Shown here piece by piece: positions 12,183-22,171 of a DNA stretch of 64,000 bases. The DNA comes from Acidobacteriota bacterium (lineage in GTDB: Bacteria > Acidobacteriota > Blastocatellia > Chloracidobacteriales > Chloracidobacteriaceae), in assembly GCA_016208495.1 (NCBI GenBank), contig JACQXX010000109.1, forward strand, positions 62,001 to 126,000. Direction: 5' to 3'. The notes under the pieces are model-generated. The model saw nothing but the letters and a program-made list of their open reading frames with translations. It had not been told where the DNA came from and did not search any database. Each line of letters begins with the position of its first letter. Within the stretch, counting starts at the first letter, position 1. The translations under genes were made by a program, and so were the position numbers.

Positions 12183-13415
12183 ATGTTTTCCGCTGCGCTT
12201 TGGGAATCTGTCCAACAAGCTTTTGTGAGCCTTTCCGCCAATAAACTCCGCACTATCCTCACCTTGATTGGAATTGTGGTTGGGGTGACGGCTGTCATTG
12301 CCGTGGTCACCGTGATCGAAGGACTCAATCAAAAAGTGGCCCAAACCTTTGCCAGCCAGGGCTCAAATGTTTTTTCGGTTCGAAAACTTCCGCAAATCAT
12401 TCTCAGCCGGGATGATTTGTTACGGTTCCAAAAACGCAAAGATATCACTGAAGATGATGCCCGATTTGTCACTGACCGCTGTCGCGAGTGTGATCAGGTC
12501 GGATGGGATTTCACCACCATTGGCACGGTCAAGTTTGAACACGAAAAATCAGAGAATGTCATCATTCGAGGCATTTCGGGAAACGTGCCAACCATTGAGT
12601 CACTCACCCTTGACGCAGGCCGCATTTTTACCGACCAGGAAGCCCAGGGCTCCCGCAATGTGTGCATTATTGGGTGGGACGTGGTTGACAATCTCTTCCC
12701 TTCAAAAGATCCGCTCGGCAAAGAAATAAAAATTGCTGGTCGGCCCTATACCGTCATCGGGATTTCAACCCGGTATGGATCACTCTTTGGGTTCTCGCGT
12801 GACAATTTCGTCATGATTCCCTTTTCGACCTTTTGCCGTGTGTATGGAACAGGCGGGTCAATTAATATCATTATTGCCGCGATCAGTACCGAGCGCATTG
12901 ACCAGGCCGAACAGGAAGTCCGCACGCTGATGCGCATTCGGCGGCAGAAATCGTTTCGGGACGAAGATGACGGGTTTGCCATTGAAAGCTCACAGGTTTT
13001 TCTCGATCTCTATGCCGATGCAACCCGCAATATCTACCTGGTTTCCTTTGTCGTTTCGGGAATCTCGCTCATTGTCGGCGGCATTGTGATTATGAACATT
13101 ATGCTGGTCTCAGTCACCGAACGCACTCGCGAAATTGGCATCCGCAAGGCCATGGGTGCCCGCCGGGTTGATGTCTTATGGCAATTTCTGACCGAAGCCG
13201 TGGTCATTTCGGCGATTGGAGGCTTAATCGGCATCTTTTGCGGTTTCGGATTGGCCTATCTGATTTCGATCTACACGGCCTTTCCAATTGCCGTCAAAGC
13301 CTGGTCAGCGATTCTTGGTGTTACGGTTTCGTCGCTGGTCGGTATTGTGTTTGGTGTCTACCCAGCCAACCGGGCCGCCCAACTCGACCCGATTGAAGCC
13401 CTCCGGGCCGAATAA
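12183..13415 (+). CDS. MacB/FtsX-family ABC transporter permease
   Basis: This 410-residue protein has the MacB-like layout. One N-terminal transmembrane helix (about 20-45, LRTILTLIGIVVGVTAVIAVVTV) is followed by a periplasmic MacB core domain (about 50-270). Three more helices make up an FtsX domain, including the signature VSVTERTREIGIRKAMGARR before helix 3 and a C-terminal YPANRAAQLDPIEALRAE. It would couple ATP hydrolysis in a separate ATPase to efflux or mechanotransmission in the envelope. No ATP-binding subunit or membrane-fusion protein is adjacent, so its partners are unknown. No clear SD precedes the ATG. The stop is followed within five bases by F1 repeats. Confidence 0.93.
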   Translation: MFSAALWESVQQAFVSLSANKLRTILTLIGIVVGVTAVIAVVTVIEGLNQKVAQTFASQGSNVFSVRKLPQIILSRDDLLRFQKRKDITEDDARFVTDRCRECDQVGWDFTTIGTVKFEHEKSENVIIRGISGNVPTIESLTLDAGRIFTDQEAQGSRNVCIIGWDVVDNLFPSKDPLGKEIKIAGRPYTVIGISTRYGSLFGFSRDNFVMIPFSTFCRVYGTGGSINIIIAAISTERIDQAEQEVRTLMRIRRQKSFRDEDDGFAIESSQVFLDLYADATRNIYLVSFVVSGISLIVGGIVIMNIMLVSVTERTREIGIRKAMGARRVDVLWQFLTEAVVISAIGGLIGIFCGFGLAYLISIYTAFPIAVKAWSAILGVTVSSLVGIVFGVYPANRAAQLDPIEALRAE

Positions 13416-14005
13416 ATACCAGGGTTCAGGGTTCGGGGTTCAGGGTTCTGAAAACCTGAACTCTGACAGAATGACAAGGGGACAGGATACAAAGTGATTT
13501 TTGTCATCCTTCTTCAGTTATCCCTCATTCCTTCAGAACCCCAGAACCTACAGTCACAATTTGAGTCATCCGACACAAAACAGACCATACCTCAGAGACA
13601 TACCTCTCCCTCCTTCTGATTCCCCAAACTGCCCAATAGAGTCCAATCCACACATAAAGCTCTTCTTTCCAATAAGATACCCCCGACTACAAAGCAATGA
13701 ATGGGTTTGGCACGCAAATTGACAAGGTCAGTTGTGTGACGTGCGCTTTTGAACCGCCAACATACTTATACCAGTTTGCAATGGAATCTTCGCATTAGAA
13801 AACAGTCAAGTGATTCAACCAAATAAACTTAGTGAACTACGGACTACTGACTACAAACTGTATTATTCACTTTTGACCGTGGCTTTTTGAATTGTGCATT
13901 CTGACTAGAAACTCACCGACTTCCTGCTCACAAAGTGGCAGAGTCGCTCTGGGCCAGATACACCGAAAATCACAGCTTTGTATTTACCCTCTTAGAGGAG
14001 GTTTT
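13416..14005. other. Repeat-bearing intergenic region upstream of the propeller cytochrome
   Basis: This 590-bp gap begins with mixed F1/F2 units (13420-13500), a T/C-rich stretch, and an F4 element at 13798-13870. A sequence TTGGCACGCAAATTGAC at 13707-13723 resembles a sigma-54 site but lacks the -12 GC. An in-frame upstream extension of the next gene (13892-14005) is not considered coding, because a strong SD precedes ATG 14006. Confidence 0.6.
13798..13870 (+). repeat. F4 repeat copy (TTAGTGAACTAC + TGACTAC units)
   Basis: The copy comprises GAAAACAGTCAAGTGATTCA, a short spacer, TTAGTGAACTAC, TGACTAC-like units and AAACTG..TATTAT. The same order of blocks is found at 34897-34975 and, inverted, at 28076-28152. 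Confidence 0.75.
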
Positions 14006-16360
14006 ATGACGTCTCCCAAAAACACGCGGTACCTTCGGCTATTCGCTGTTTTGGCTGTCCTGTTGACGGCAGGCTCAGTTTTTCTGATTCGCCAGTGGTC
14101 TGAGACCTCAGCCCATACAGCGGTCTCACCCAATACACAGGAAGTACAGGATCAAATTTTTGTGCCGGATATGCAGACCGAAGCCCGGCTGTCACCCGGT
14201 CCAACCCAATCAAGTCCAATTATTATCAACAATAGCGATAGTTTTGTCTGGGTCGTCAACCCTGACAACAACTCCGTTTCGATTCTTGAAGTACGCGCCG
14301 ACGCCAACCGGAAAGTTCGCGAAGTGCCAGTCGGAAAAGAACCCCAAAGCCTGGCGTTTAACTCTGACAATTCCAAAGTCTATGTCGCCAATGCCCTGGA
14401 TGGCACCGTGTCGGTCATCAGCACGGCCACCTTCACGGTTGTGAAAACAATTCCCGTCGGGACCGAGCCCTGGGCGCTGGCATTTACCCCCAACGGCACC
14501 AAGCTCTATGTGGTGAATTCGTACTCCAAAAACGTGTCGGTGATTAACCCACAAACTGACACCGTGGTGAAAACGATTGAAATTCCGAATTCGCCATTGG
14601 GCGAGCGGGCCATTCCTCGTGCGATCACCATTAGCAACAATGGCGATTTTGATGACACCGATGAAAAAGTCTATGTGTGTAATTTCCTGAGTGAAGACCT
14701 GCCCAACCGGGTCATCGGGTCTGACAATTACAAACAGGGCCGAATCAACATTATTTCGGCTGGCACTGACCAGTTAATTGGATCAATCACCCTGGCCCCA
14801 CTGGCGGTAACCGGGTTTAAATCGGATGGCGCGGCCATTGCCAAGATTCCACCGAAAGGCGGCGGCGTGTTTGAAGTTGACACTGGGGCATTTCCAAATC
14901 AGCTCACGGCGTTCACGATCAAAAATGACAAAGCCTATGTTTCCAGCCAGGGTGCTTCACCCGAAGGCCCGGTTCGCTTTAACGTCATTTTGCAGCCGTT
15001 GATCAGCACGATTGATTTGGGGGCTGAACGTGAGATTGGTGAGCCACTCAATGCCAATCGAGGATTTCAGTTTGAACCTCCCAAAGAAGTCACCGTCAAT
15101 GGGCAACAAATTCAATTCCACCGCTTTAATACCATCCCAATGGCGCTGGTTTTCAAGCGAACGGAAAATGTCGGCTATCTGGTGCTTGGCGGCAGTGACT
15201 GCTTGCTGCGGGTCGAACTCGACAGCGCTGGTCGCCCAACCGTTTTGGCCCCAGCGGCGGCGGGAGATGCCGGCAATTTTGAACGGATTCTGGTCGGTAA
15301 AAACCCACGCGGCATGGTCATCAACAGCACCGACACCCGTGGCTATGTGTGGAATTACATTTCACGTGACGTGACAGCGATTGACCTGACCAAAGATGCC
15401 CGTCAGGTCAACAATGTGATCGGTTCGATTCAGGCGGCTGACCTGCCAGCAGCCGGTTCACGCGAAGCAACAGTTCTGCTTGGAAAAGAACTCTTCAACA
15501 CCACCATTGGCCCAATGCAACCTCGGGCCGCCAAAAATGGAGTGCTTGAAGGCGCCATGGCTGACTTTGGCTGGTGTGGATGTTATGCCTGTCACCCGGA
15601 AGGTCTGACTGATGGTGTGGTCTGGATGTTCCCCGATGGACCGCGCCGGTCAATTCCACTCAATCAGACGTTTAACCCGCGCGATCCGAGCGATCAGCGA
15701 ATCTTGAACTGGTCGGCGGTTCGTGACGAAGTTCAGGATTTTGAACTCAACACTCGTGGGGTGGCTGGCGGCCAGGGTCTGATTCTGCTCGCGAATGGAA
15801 ACCAGGATCCAGAAGTGTTTAATCTTCTGCCCCGAGCGAGCAGTGGCCGTGATCCACGTCAGGATTCAATCAATGAATATGTGAAAACCATCCGCAGCCC
15901 ACTCTCCTTTGTGCCCACCACCGACAAGGACGCGGCGAAAGGTCGGAAACTGTTCCAGAAAGCTGGCTGCATTGACTGCCACGCCGGTGGCAAATGGACG
16001 AGCAGCAAACTTGATTTCACCCCAGCGCCTCCGGCTGACCGGGTAGTTGACGGTGAAATCGCCAGCGTGCTGAGGAAAGTTGGTACGCTTGATGTCAATA
16101 ATCCGAACGAAGTGATTGGGACTGGTGCCAATATCAGCAAACCAGCCAAGGGAGCGACCGGCTTTAATCCGGCCAGCCTCCTGGGTGCATTTGCTCTTGG
16201 GCCATATCTGCACAATGGTGAAGCTCAGTCACTCAATGAAGTGCTCAATAATGCCACTCACATGGGACCAAAAGCCGCCAAGACGCTAGGCAATGCCAAG
16301 AAGCGGGCGCAGTTGCTTCGATTTCTCGAATCAATTGATGACCGAACAACTCCATTTTAG
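14006..16360 (+). CDS. YVTN/YncE-type beta-propeller protein with c-type haem sites
   Basis: This 784-residue exported protein has SD GAGGAGG five bases before ATG 14006. A signal/anchor helix lies at about 10-30. Residues about 70-480 form propeller repeats of the YVTN type (NNSVSILEV, KVYVANALDGTVSVI, KLYVVNSYSKNVSVINPQTDTV). The C-terminal third has two CXXCH haem-attachment sites, CYACH at 526-530 and CIDCH at 655-659, as in di-haem peroxidase-like or cytochrome c domains. It is probably a periplasmic electron-transfer or dehydrogenase-like protein; the substrate is unknown. No cytochrome-maturation genes are adjacent. An F3-type array starts just after the stop. Confidence 0.88.
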   Translation: MTSPKNTRYLRLFAVLAVLLTAGSVFLIRQWSETSAHTAVSPNTQEVQDQIFVPDMQTEARLSPGPTQSSPIIINNSDSFVWVVNPDNNSVSILEVRADANRKVREVPVGKEPQSLAFNSDNSKVYVANALDGTVSVISTATFTVVKTIPVGTEPWALAFTPNGTKLYVVNSYSKNVSVINPQTDTVVKTIEIPNSPLGERAIPRAITISNNGDFDDTDEKVYVCNFLSEDLPNRVIGSDNYKQGRINIISAGTDQLIGSITLAPLAVTGFKSDGAAIAKIPPKGGGVFEVDTGAFPNQLTAFTIKNDKAYVSSQGASPEGPVRFNVILQPLISTIDLGAEREIGEPLNANRGFQFEPPKEVTVNGQQIQFHRFNTIPMALVFKRTENVGYLVLGGSDCLLRVELDSAGRPTVLAPAAAGDAGNFERILVGKNPRGMVINSTDTRGYVWNYISRDVTAIDLTKDARQVNNVIGSIQAADLPAAGSREATVLLGKELFNTTIGPMQPRAAKNGVLEGAMADFGWCGCYACHPEGLTDGVVWMFPDGPRRSIPLNQTFNPRDPSDQRILNWSAVRDEVQDFELNTRGVAGGQGLILLANGNQDPEVFNLLPRASSGRDPRQDSINEYVKTIRSPLSFVPTTDKDAAKGRKLFQKAGCIDCHAGGKWTSSKLDFTPAPPADRVVDGEIASVLRKVGTLDVNNPNEVIGTGANISKPAKGATGFNPASLLGAFALGPYLHNGEAQSLNEVLNNATHMGPKAAKTLGNAKKRAQLLRFLESIDDRTTPF

Positions 16361-16510
16361 AGAGGGCTAAAAACCAGGGCTCAGGGCTGAAGAAAACGGG
16401 TTGAATACCCTGAACCCGATGTCTTCAGCCCGAAACAAGTTCTGAGTCGAGGGTTCTGGGTTTTACCCTGGAACTCAACCCAGAATCCCCGACTCGGTGA
16501 TGTAATTCAA
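16361..16510. repeat. Mixed F3/F1 inverted array
   Basis: GGGCTCAGGGCTGAAG units follow the stop codon. Inverted TCTTCAGCCC and a pair of complementary blocks built on GGGTTCTGGGTT and AACCCAGAATCCC come next. No coding potential is seen. The remaining bases up to the methyltransferase start are AT-rich and carry GTGAGGTAG as a weak SD. Confidence 0.7.
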
Positions 16511-16585
16511 ATTCTGGATTCAACAATTTGAATTCAGATGTTTTTCTTAAGTACAAAATCAATGAAGTGAGGTAGTTGACCGAAA

Positions 16586-17665
16586 ATGAGTACGCTTTTA
16601 ACAGAAATCAATCAAGATCAGTCTCAGCTTTTTGCTGAAAAATTAATCAATATTATGAATGGCGGCGCCCTCGCGCTGATGATCTCAATTGGACATCGCA
16701 CCCGATTATTTGACGTAATGGCTGAATTGCCACCGTCAACCAGCAAGCAAATCGCCACAGCGGCAAAACTTAACGAACGCTATGTCCGCGAATGGCTGGG
16801 TGCGGTTGTCACTGGCGGCATTGTTGAATATGACCCGGCAGATCAGACCTTCACCCTGCCCATCGAACATGCTGCCTTTTTGACGCGTGCGGCGTCGCCC
16901 AACAACCTTGCGGTTGGAACTCAGTTCCTGCCGTTGCTAGGGTCGGTCGAAGACAAAATTGTTGAGTGTTTTCACAAAGGTGGCGGGGTTCCCTATTCGG
17001 AATTTGGCCGCTTTCACGAAATCATGGCTGAAGAAAGCAGCCAGACCGTGGTTGCCTGCCTGCTTGACTCAATTCTGCCTCTGGTCTCAGGGTTGACAGA
17101 AGCACTTGAACTGGGAATTGAGGTGGTGGATGTTGGTTGTGGCAGCGGACGGGCGCTGATTCTGATGGCTCAAACCTTCCCCCGAAGCCGGTTTACGGGA
17201 CTGGATCTGTCACCTGAGGCTGTTTCCCGGGCCCGTGAGGAAGCCGCTCACTATGGGCTAACCAACATCACGTTTGAAACCCGAGATGTGACCCACCTTG
17301 AACTGCATCATCAATTTGACCTGGTGACCGCATTTGATGCCATTCACGATCAGGCCAAACCAGCGCTGGTGCTCGAAGGAATTTTCAAAGCCCTCCGACC
17401 CGGAGGTGTGTTCCTGATGCAGGATATTTCGGGCTCAAGTCATGTCCACGAAGATACCAATCACCCGCTGGGGACCTACCTGTACACAATTTCCTGTATG
17501 CACTGCATGACGGTCTCGCTGGCTCAAAACGGCGATGGCCTCGGAGCAATGTGGGGGAAAGAAACCGCCGTTCGGATGCTCCGTGAAGCCGGGTTTGCCC
17601 AGGTTGATGTGGAATCGCTGCCGCACGATCCGATCAACTTTTTCTATGTCTCGCGGAAAAACTAA
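16586..17665 (+). CDS. Class I SAM-dependent methyltransferase with winged-helix N-terminus
   Basis: This 359-residue soluble protein resembles Rv2258c-type methyltransferases. The N-terminal helical/winged-helix part (residues 15-100, including NERYVREWLGAVVTGGIVEYD) is followed by a Rossmann fold. Motif I is VVDVGCGSGRALILMA (about 188-203), then GLDLSPEAVSRAR and a post-motif LRPGGVFLMQDI. The C-terminus FYVSRKN is typical of the strand order. The methyl acceptor is unknown. The gene stands alone, flanked by repeat arrays on both sides. Confidence 0.9.
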   Translation: MSTLLTEINQDQSQLFAEKLINIMNGGALALMISIGHRTRLFDVMAELPPSTSKQIATAAKLNERYVREWLGAVVTGGIVEYDPADQTFTLPIEHAAFLTRAASPNNLAVGTQFLPLLGSVEDKIVECFHKGGGVPYSEFGRFHEIMAEESSQTVVACLLDSILPLVSGLTEALELGIEVVDVGCGSGRALILMAQTFPRSRFTGLDLSPEAVSRAREEAAHYGLTNITFETRDVTHLELHHQFDLVTAFDAIHDQAKPALVLEGIFKALRPGGVFLMQDISGSSHVHEDTNHPLGTYLYTISCMHCMTVSLAQNGDGLGAMWGKETAVRMLREAGFAQVDVESLPHDPINFFYVSRKN

Positions 17666-17711
17666 TGTTTGAGAGGCTTTAAAACAGGGGTCAGGGGTCA
17701 GGGGCCGGGGG

Positions 17712-17880
17712 CATAAGCGCCAGGATAAGGAAACAAAGCCCGATCTGGACAAGGGGACAAGGGGGCAAGGAGAAAAAATATTCTCCCGCTCCCACCGTCG
17801 GAAGGATGATCTCCTTGTCTCCTTGTCTCCCCAGCTCCTTGTCTCAAACAGGCTCACATTTCCTTATCCTGGCGCTTATG
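17712..17880 (+). mobile_element. 170-bp inverted-repeat element (copy A)
   Basis: This is a 169-bp element with perfect 22-bp terminal inverted repeats beginning CATAAGCGCCAGGATAAGG (17712-17733 and 17859-17880). The interior has GGACAAGGGG and CTCCTTGTCT microrepeats around a central GGAGAAAAAATATTCTCC palindrome. Copy B at 35572-35741 has the same ends, with the interior reverse-complemented. There is no ORF, so it is non-autonomous. Both copies are embedded in GGGGTCAGG repeats. Confidence 0.85.
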
Positions 17881-18003
17881 GGGGTCAGAGGTCAGGGTTT
17901 AAAAGACATAAAAGACATAAGGGACATAAATTCGAAAATCCCGAATCCCGAATCCCGAACCCCGAACCCCGAACCCCGAACCCCGAACCCTGTCCCCTGT
18001 CCC
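17881..18003. repeat. Compound F1 array after the hybrid kinase gene (minus strand)
   Basis: GGGTCAGAGGTCAGGG is followed by AAAGACATA units, the junction TTCGAAAA (17931-17938) and an array of TCCCGAA/CCCCGAA units up to the stop codon of the minus-strand gene. That stop, TAG, merges into GGGGACAGGGG. The short gap 17666-17711 carries GGGGTCAGG repeats. Confidence 0.8.
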
Positions 18004-21000
18004 CTATTTCTCCCCCTTTTCCAGCCAATCCAAAATTTCATCAAAGCGATAGCTCCGAACCAGACCTGCCAGTTCATCGGCCAGTGACGTGTCCTGCTGG
18101 CGTACCTTTTCAATCAGGCTCATCGCCAGTTCCGTATCTCCGGCCAGCAGTGCAGTGGTTAATGATTGAACCGCATCCGGAGAGAAAATTTGCAACCGGT
18201 CAGGAGTGAGTACTGAATCAGCCGAAACTGACACTGGCAACTCACTTTCTTCATAGACATATTTCACGCCCAAATACCTGGCCATCTTCTCAAAAATAAC
18301 CGGAACCTCAAACGGTTTGGGGACATAGTCATCACATCCTTCACGTAAAAACCGTTCCTGTTCATGGTCAAAGGCTGATGCGGTGAGAGCAATAATCACT
18401 GGCTTCCACGAGTGATTTTCGCCTGGATTCTGAGCGCGGATGTGCTGGGTCGCTTCCAACCCATCCATCACCGGCATTCGCATATCCATCCAAATCAAAT
18501 CAGGTTTCCACGAGGCAGCCAGCGCCACGGCTTCGGCGCCGTCCGAAGACTCCCGAACCTGAAAGCCAACTGATTGGAGCAACCGCGTGAGGAGTAACCG
18601 GTTCTCTTCCGTATCGTCCGCCACCAGGATTCGCCACGCGGATTGATTCGGTACCAGTCCAATGACTTCCCGATGCACTTCTTTTGCTTCGGCCTGGGTG
18701 GCGACCTGAAGCCTCACGTCAAATTGGAAGGTGGTCCCCTGGCCGAGGGTACTTGAAACCCGAATGTCACCACCCATCAGGCGCACAAAATCACGGCTGA
18801 TGACCAGCCCCAATCCAGTTCCCTCCTGCATTTTGCGACCACTCTCGGTTTGGACAAACGCTTCAAACAGCCGGACACAATCTGACTCTGAAATGCCACA
18901 GCCGGTATCACGAATTTCAAAGTGGAGTTGCCCCGACTGGTCGCCATAACTTTTCCAGGTGGCAGTCAGCGTGATCGAACCCTGACTGGTAAATTTCACC
19001 GCGTTGCCAAGCAGGTTGACCAATACTTGTCGGAGTTTTCCTTCATCTCCAGAAACAATCGTCGGAAGGTTGGGGGCAAGCACAAAGTTCAAGGTCAGTT
19101 CTTTGGCTTCAGCCCGAATTTGGATCATGTCGCGGACTGACCGCAAAAGTTGGGACAGGTCAAATGTTGTTTCAACCAGGGTGATTTTCCCGGCTTCAAT
19201 CTTGGCAATCGAGAGCACATCATTGATGAGACCCAGCAAGTGTTGACCACTCCGGGAGATAATCCCGAGTGATTCCCGATGAATGGCCGGCAAACTTGTG
19301 TCACGATCCATCAACTGAACAAATCCAAGAATCGCATTGAGCGGGGTGCGCAATTCGTGGCTCATATTGGCCAGAAAAACGCTTTTGGCACGATTGGCTT
19401 CAAGGGCACGGTGCTCAGAATCGCGCAACTCCTCGACCGTTTGCGCAAGCTGGCTGGTTCGTTCGGCAATCTTGGCTTGAAGGAGTTCATTGCGACGCCG
19501 GAGCGTTCGCAACCGATACCGGAATATCCCATAGCCCCCGAAAATCAGGGTCAGGGTATACCCAAGAAACGCCCACCACGTAAGCCACGGCGCCCGACGG
19601 ATGGTAAACGACATCCCCACTGGGCCAGAGACATTGCCAAATACATCACGCCCCCAAACTTTGAACCGGTAACTGCCTGGCGGGAGGCTGATGTAGTCAC
19701 GACTAAATTCCCTGGTCCAGGCCGAAGGATTTGGATCAAGTTCTTCAATCTGGGTGCGATATCGGATTTCGTCTTCCCGAAAAAAGCTCAGGAGGGCGAA
19801 CTCAAACTGAATATGGTTCTCGTCATAAGCCAGCACCTCACCTTCCGTGAGCGCCCGCCCCTGATCAGGCAACATTGCCCGCTGGATCAACAAGGGTTTT
19901 TGGATCTGATTGGTCACTTCTCTGGCCGGGTCTAAAACCGCCACCCCAGCAATTGTCCCAACCCAAATCCTGCCGCGATGGTCAACGGTTGACGCCCCGG
20001 TGTTGCATTCATTGCTGGGAAGACCGTCATCGGTGGTGTAGGTATAGATGTGAAATTCAGACTCGTCGTCAGCAGTCGGCGTACGTGGGGTTAATCGTGC
20101 AACCCCTTTGTTGGTACATAAATACAGCCGATGTTGTGCATCTTCCTCAATCCGGTAAATGGTGTTATTGGGCAGTGCCGGAGTGGATGTGGTGGAAAGA
20201 TATGACCATTTCGGGGTTGGTGAATCAAGCGACAACCGGGCCACGCCCAGATTGGTGCCAACCCAGAGACTGCGCTCACCGGTCAGGGTCCGGTACTCGT
20301 GCAATGAAAGCACCTGGTTCCCCGGCAATCCGGACCGGGCATCAAAAATATCGGTAATCTGCCCCTGGGCAATCCGGACGAGTCCTTGTCTGGTCCCTGC
20401 CCACAGAACCGTTCCGTGCGGAGAAGCAGTCTCCAAAATGGCATGGATGTTCTTGTCGGGCAGCTTCCAGGCTGGTTTGGTCGGAACAATCACCCCGTTT
20501 TGCAAGCCAAAAAGACCTTCCTCAGTTCCCAACCACAAGGCCGGCGTGCCATCCGGCGCCCGGGTCGAGTTGATGCACCAGATTGACACCGACTGACTCT
20601 CTCCCAGCACGGGAAATACCGTCCATTGCCCATCCTTAAACCGGCAGAGCTTTAAATGGTCCGTTCCAACCCAAAGTACGGACCGGCCATCCGGGTCCCG
20701 AGTTTCGCAAAACGAGCGAATCCCGGCATCCAGCGCCCAATTGGTTTCATTGAAATAGGTCCAGGTGCCATCGGGGTTCAGACGGGAAAAGCCTTTTGTG
20801 TTGGACCCCAGCCAAACCATATCCGCCCCTGTTTTCTGTTGGGTAACCAGCAGACTGTAGGTCGAATTTTCCGGCAGTCCACTGGCTTTATCGAACCGCA
20901 TCCAGGTGCCGAGTTGCCATTGAAGAATCCCCAGACCCGCAGTCCCTGCCCAAACCGAAACCGTTCCATTCGGTCCCGGCATCTGGGCCAGACACCAGAT

Positions 21001-21984
21001 GAGGAGATCTGGAACCCCCTGCCGCTCCCCCCAGTGAAGCCAACGTTTCTCCACCAGACACTTCAATCCCCCGGCGTTCCCCACCCAGAGGACCGGTTCT
21101 CCTGCCGGGGATTGGGTTTCGAGGAGGCAATGGGCTCCGCCACCGATGCTCAGTGGCGTTCCAGCCAGCGACTTCCAGTTGCTTTCGTTAAAGACCAGCA
21201 GGTCACTCGTAAAGGTCCCGGCAACCAGTCGGGGCTGACCGTCGAGGGCGGTGGTTTCAAGCAGACAGGTCACCCCTTCGGAAGGAAGCCCATGGTGCTG
21301 GTCATAAACGGTCCAGACACCATCCCGCCACCGGGCAATGCCAGCCCTGGGGCAACCAACCCAAATTTCCCGGTGGCCATCCGGCGCCGTTCGTTCCAGC
21401 AGGCTGGAAATTTCAGCCCTGGGATTGGCGGAAAAAGGAATTTCGGCTTGCCACCGCTGGCCAGTCCACCGGGCCAGCCCACGCCAGGTCCCCACCCACA
21501 GATCCCACCTACCCTGCCCGTTACTGATTTCTTTTACACAGCGAATCTCGTTGTCCGGCAAACCATCAGTTTTGGTAAAGCACCGCCACTGTCCCCGATC
21601 AAGGTGTGCCAGTCCTTCATGGGTGCCGACCCAGAGACTGCCGTCCGATGCCGCCATCAGACAATGAATCCAGTTGGTTTTTAATTCTTTCGGGAGATTG
21701 ACCACCATCCATGACCGACCATCATAGCGGGCCACCCCGTCCTTGGTACCAGCCCACAAATACCCTTCGCGGTCAAAAACAAGGGAGGTGATGGCATTTT
21801 GCGGCAAACCCTCTTTATCGGTGAAGATACGGATATTTGGCCGCCCATAATCCATTGGGTCACTGGTCACAGACGCGCTTGAAGCCGCATGAAGAAGCGG
21901 CGTCGGGGACTGGGAAACAGCGGCAAGAGGTAGGGAGAAAAAAAGGAAAAGAAGAACTGTTGAAATCCACCTGACAGGCAACAT
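18004..21984 (-). CDS. Hybrid histidine kinase with two-component regulator propellers
   Basis: This 1326-residue one-protein signalling system has a signal peptide at 1-26, then about 14 Reg_prop beta-propeller blades (LWVGTHEGLAHLD, LWAGTRQGLVRI and similar) forming a periplasmic double propeller. A Y_Y_Y domain (SLPPGSYRFKVWGRDVFGN), one transmembrane helix (WWAFLGYTLTLIFGGYGIF), a coiled coil, HisKA with MSHELRTPLNAIL, HATPase (N-box LLGNAVKFT, DTGCGIS, GTGLGLVIS) and a receiver with MDMRMPVMDG follow. A short helical tail ends the protein. The architecture matches HTCS-like sensors for extracellular polymers; the ligand is unknown. ATG 21984 is preferred over an in-frame GTG three codons upstream. 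Confidence 0.95.
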   Translation of the reverse strand: MLPVRWISTVLLFLFFSLPLAAVSQSPTPLLHAASSASVTSDPMDYGRPNIRIFTDKEGLPQNAITSLVFDREGYLWAGTKDGVARYDGRSWMVVNLPKELKTNWIHCLMAASDGSLWVGTHEGLAHLDRGQWRCFTKTDGLPDNEIRCVKEISNGQGRWDLWVGTWRGLARWTGQRWQAEIPFSANPRAEISSLLERTAPDGHREIWVGCPRAGIARWRDGVWTVYDQHHGLPSEGVTCLLETTALDGQPRLVAGTFTSDLLVFNESNWKSLAGTPLSIGGGAHCLLETQSPAGEPVLWVGNAGGLKCLVEKRWLHWGERQGVPDLLIWCLAQMPGPNGTVSVWAGTAGLGILQWQLGTWMRFDKASGLPENSTYSLLVTQQKTGADMVWLGSNTKGFSRLNPDGTWTYFNETNWALDAGIRSFCETRDPDGRSVLWVGTDHLKLCRFKDGQWTVFPVLGESQSVSIWCINSTRAPDGTPALWLGTEEGLFGLQNGVIVPTKPAWKLPDKNIHAILETASPHGTVLWAGTRQGLVRIAQGQITDIFDARSGLPGNQVLSLHEYRTLTGERSLWVGTNLGVARLSLDSPTPKWSYLSTTSTPALPNNTIYRIEEDAQHRLYLCTNKGVARLTPRTPTADDESEFHIYTYTTDDGLPSNECNTGASTVDHRGRIWVGTIAGVAVLDPAREVTNQIQKPLLIQRAMLPDQGRALTEGEVLAYDENHIQFEFALLSFFREDEIRYRTQIEELDPNPSAWTREFSRDYISLPPGSYRFKVWGRDVFGNVSGPVGMSFTIRRAPWLTWWAFLGYTLTLIFGGYGIFRYRLRTLRRRNELLQAKIAERTSQLAQTVEELRDSEHRALEANRAKSVFLANMSHELRTPLNAILGFVQLMDRDTSLPAIHRESLGIISRSGQHLLGLINDVLSIAKIEAGKITLVETTFDLSQLLRSVRDMIQIRAEAKELTLNFVLAPNLPTIVSGDEGKLRQVLVNLLGNAVKFTSQGSITLTATWKSYGDQSGQLHFEIRDTGCGISESDCVRLFEAFVQTESGRKMQEGTGLGLVISRDFVRLMGGDIRVSSTLGQGTTFQFDVRLQVATQAEAKEVHREVIGLVPNQSAWRILVADDTEENRLLLTRLLQSVGFQVRESSDGAEAVALAASWKPDLIWMDMRMPVMDGLEATQHIRAQNPGENHSWKPVIIALTASAFDHEQERFLREGCDDYVPKPFEVPVIFEKMARYLGVKYVYEESELPVSVSADSVLTPDRLQIFSPDAVQSLTTALLAGDTELAMSLIEKVRQQDTSLADELAGLVRSYRFDEILDWLEKGEK

Positions 21985-22120
21985 ACAGCACACAATGTAA
22001 CTGTAGGACCGTCAATGAGTAAAGAGTTTCGAAAAGCGTTCCATTTTCGACCGACAGGGTGGTTGAGGATGAGCAGGATTGAATTCAGTGAGCGGAAGAG
22101 CACTACAATTCCTTTGAACC

Positions 22121-22166
22121 CAAAAACCAAACCGGCTGGCGGATTTAAGATTCGCCAGCCGGTTTG
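22121..22166 (-). terminator. Strong terminator of the protease/DUF5678 operon
   Basis: A perfect 14-bp stem is formed by CAAACCGGCTGGCG (22128-22141) and CGCCAGCCGGTTTG (22153-22166) with an 11-nt loop. Read on the minus strand it is followed by GTTTTTGGG. It lies just after the stop at 22172. The rest of 21985-22127 shows no gene. Confidence 0.88.
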
Positions 22167-22171
22167 AACTT

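Noticed and set aside
13707-13723. Sigma-54 promoter TTGGCACGCAAATTGAC
   Set aside because: The -24 half is good, but the invariant -12 GC is GA, and the site is about 300 bp from the gene start. No sigma-54 activator is nearby.
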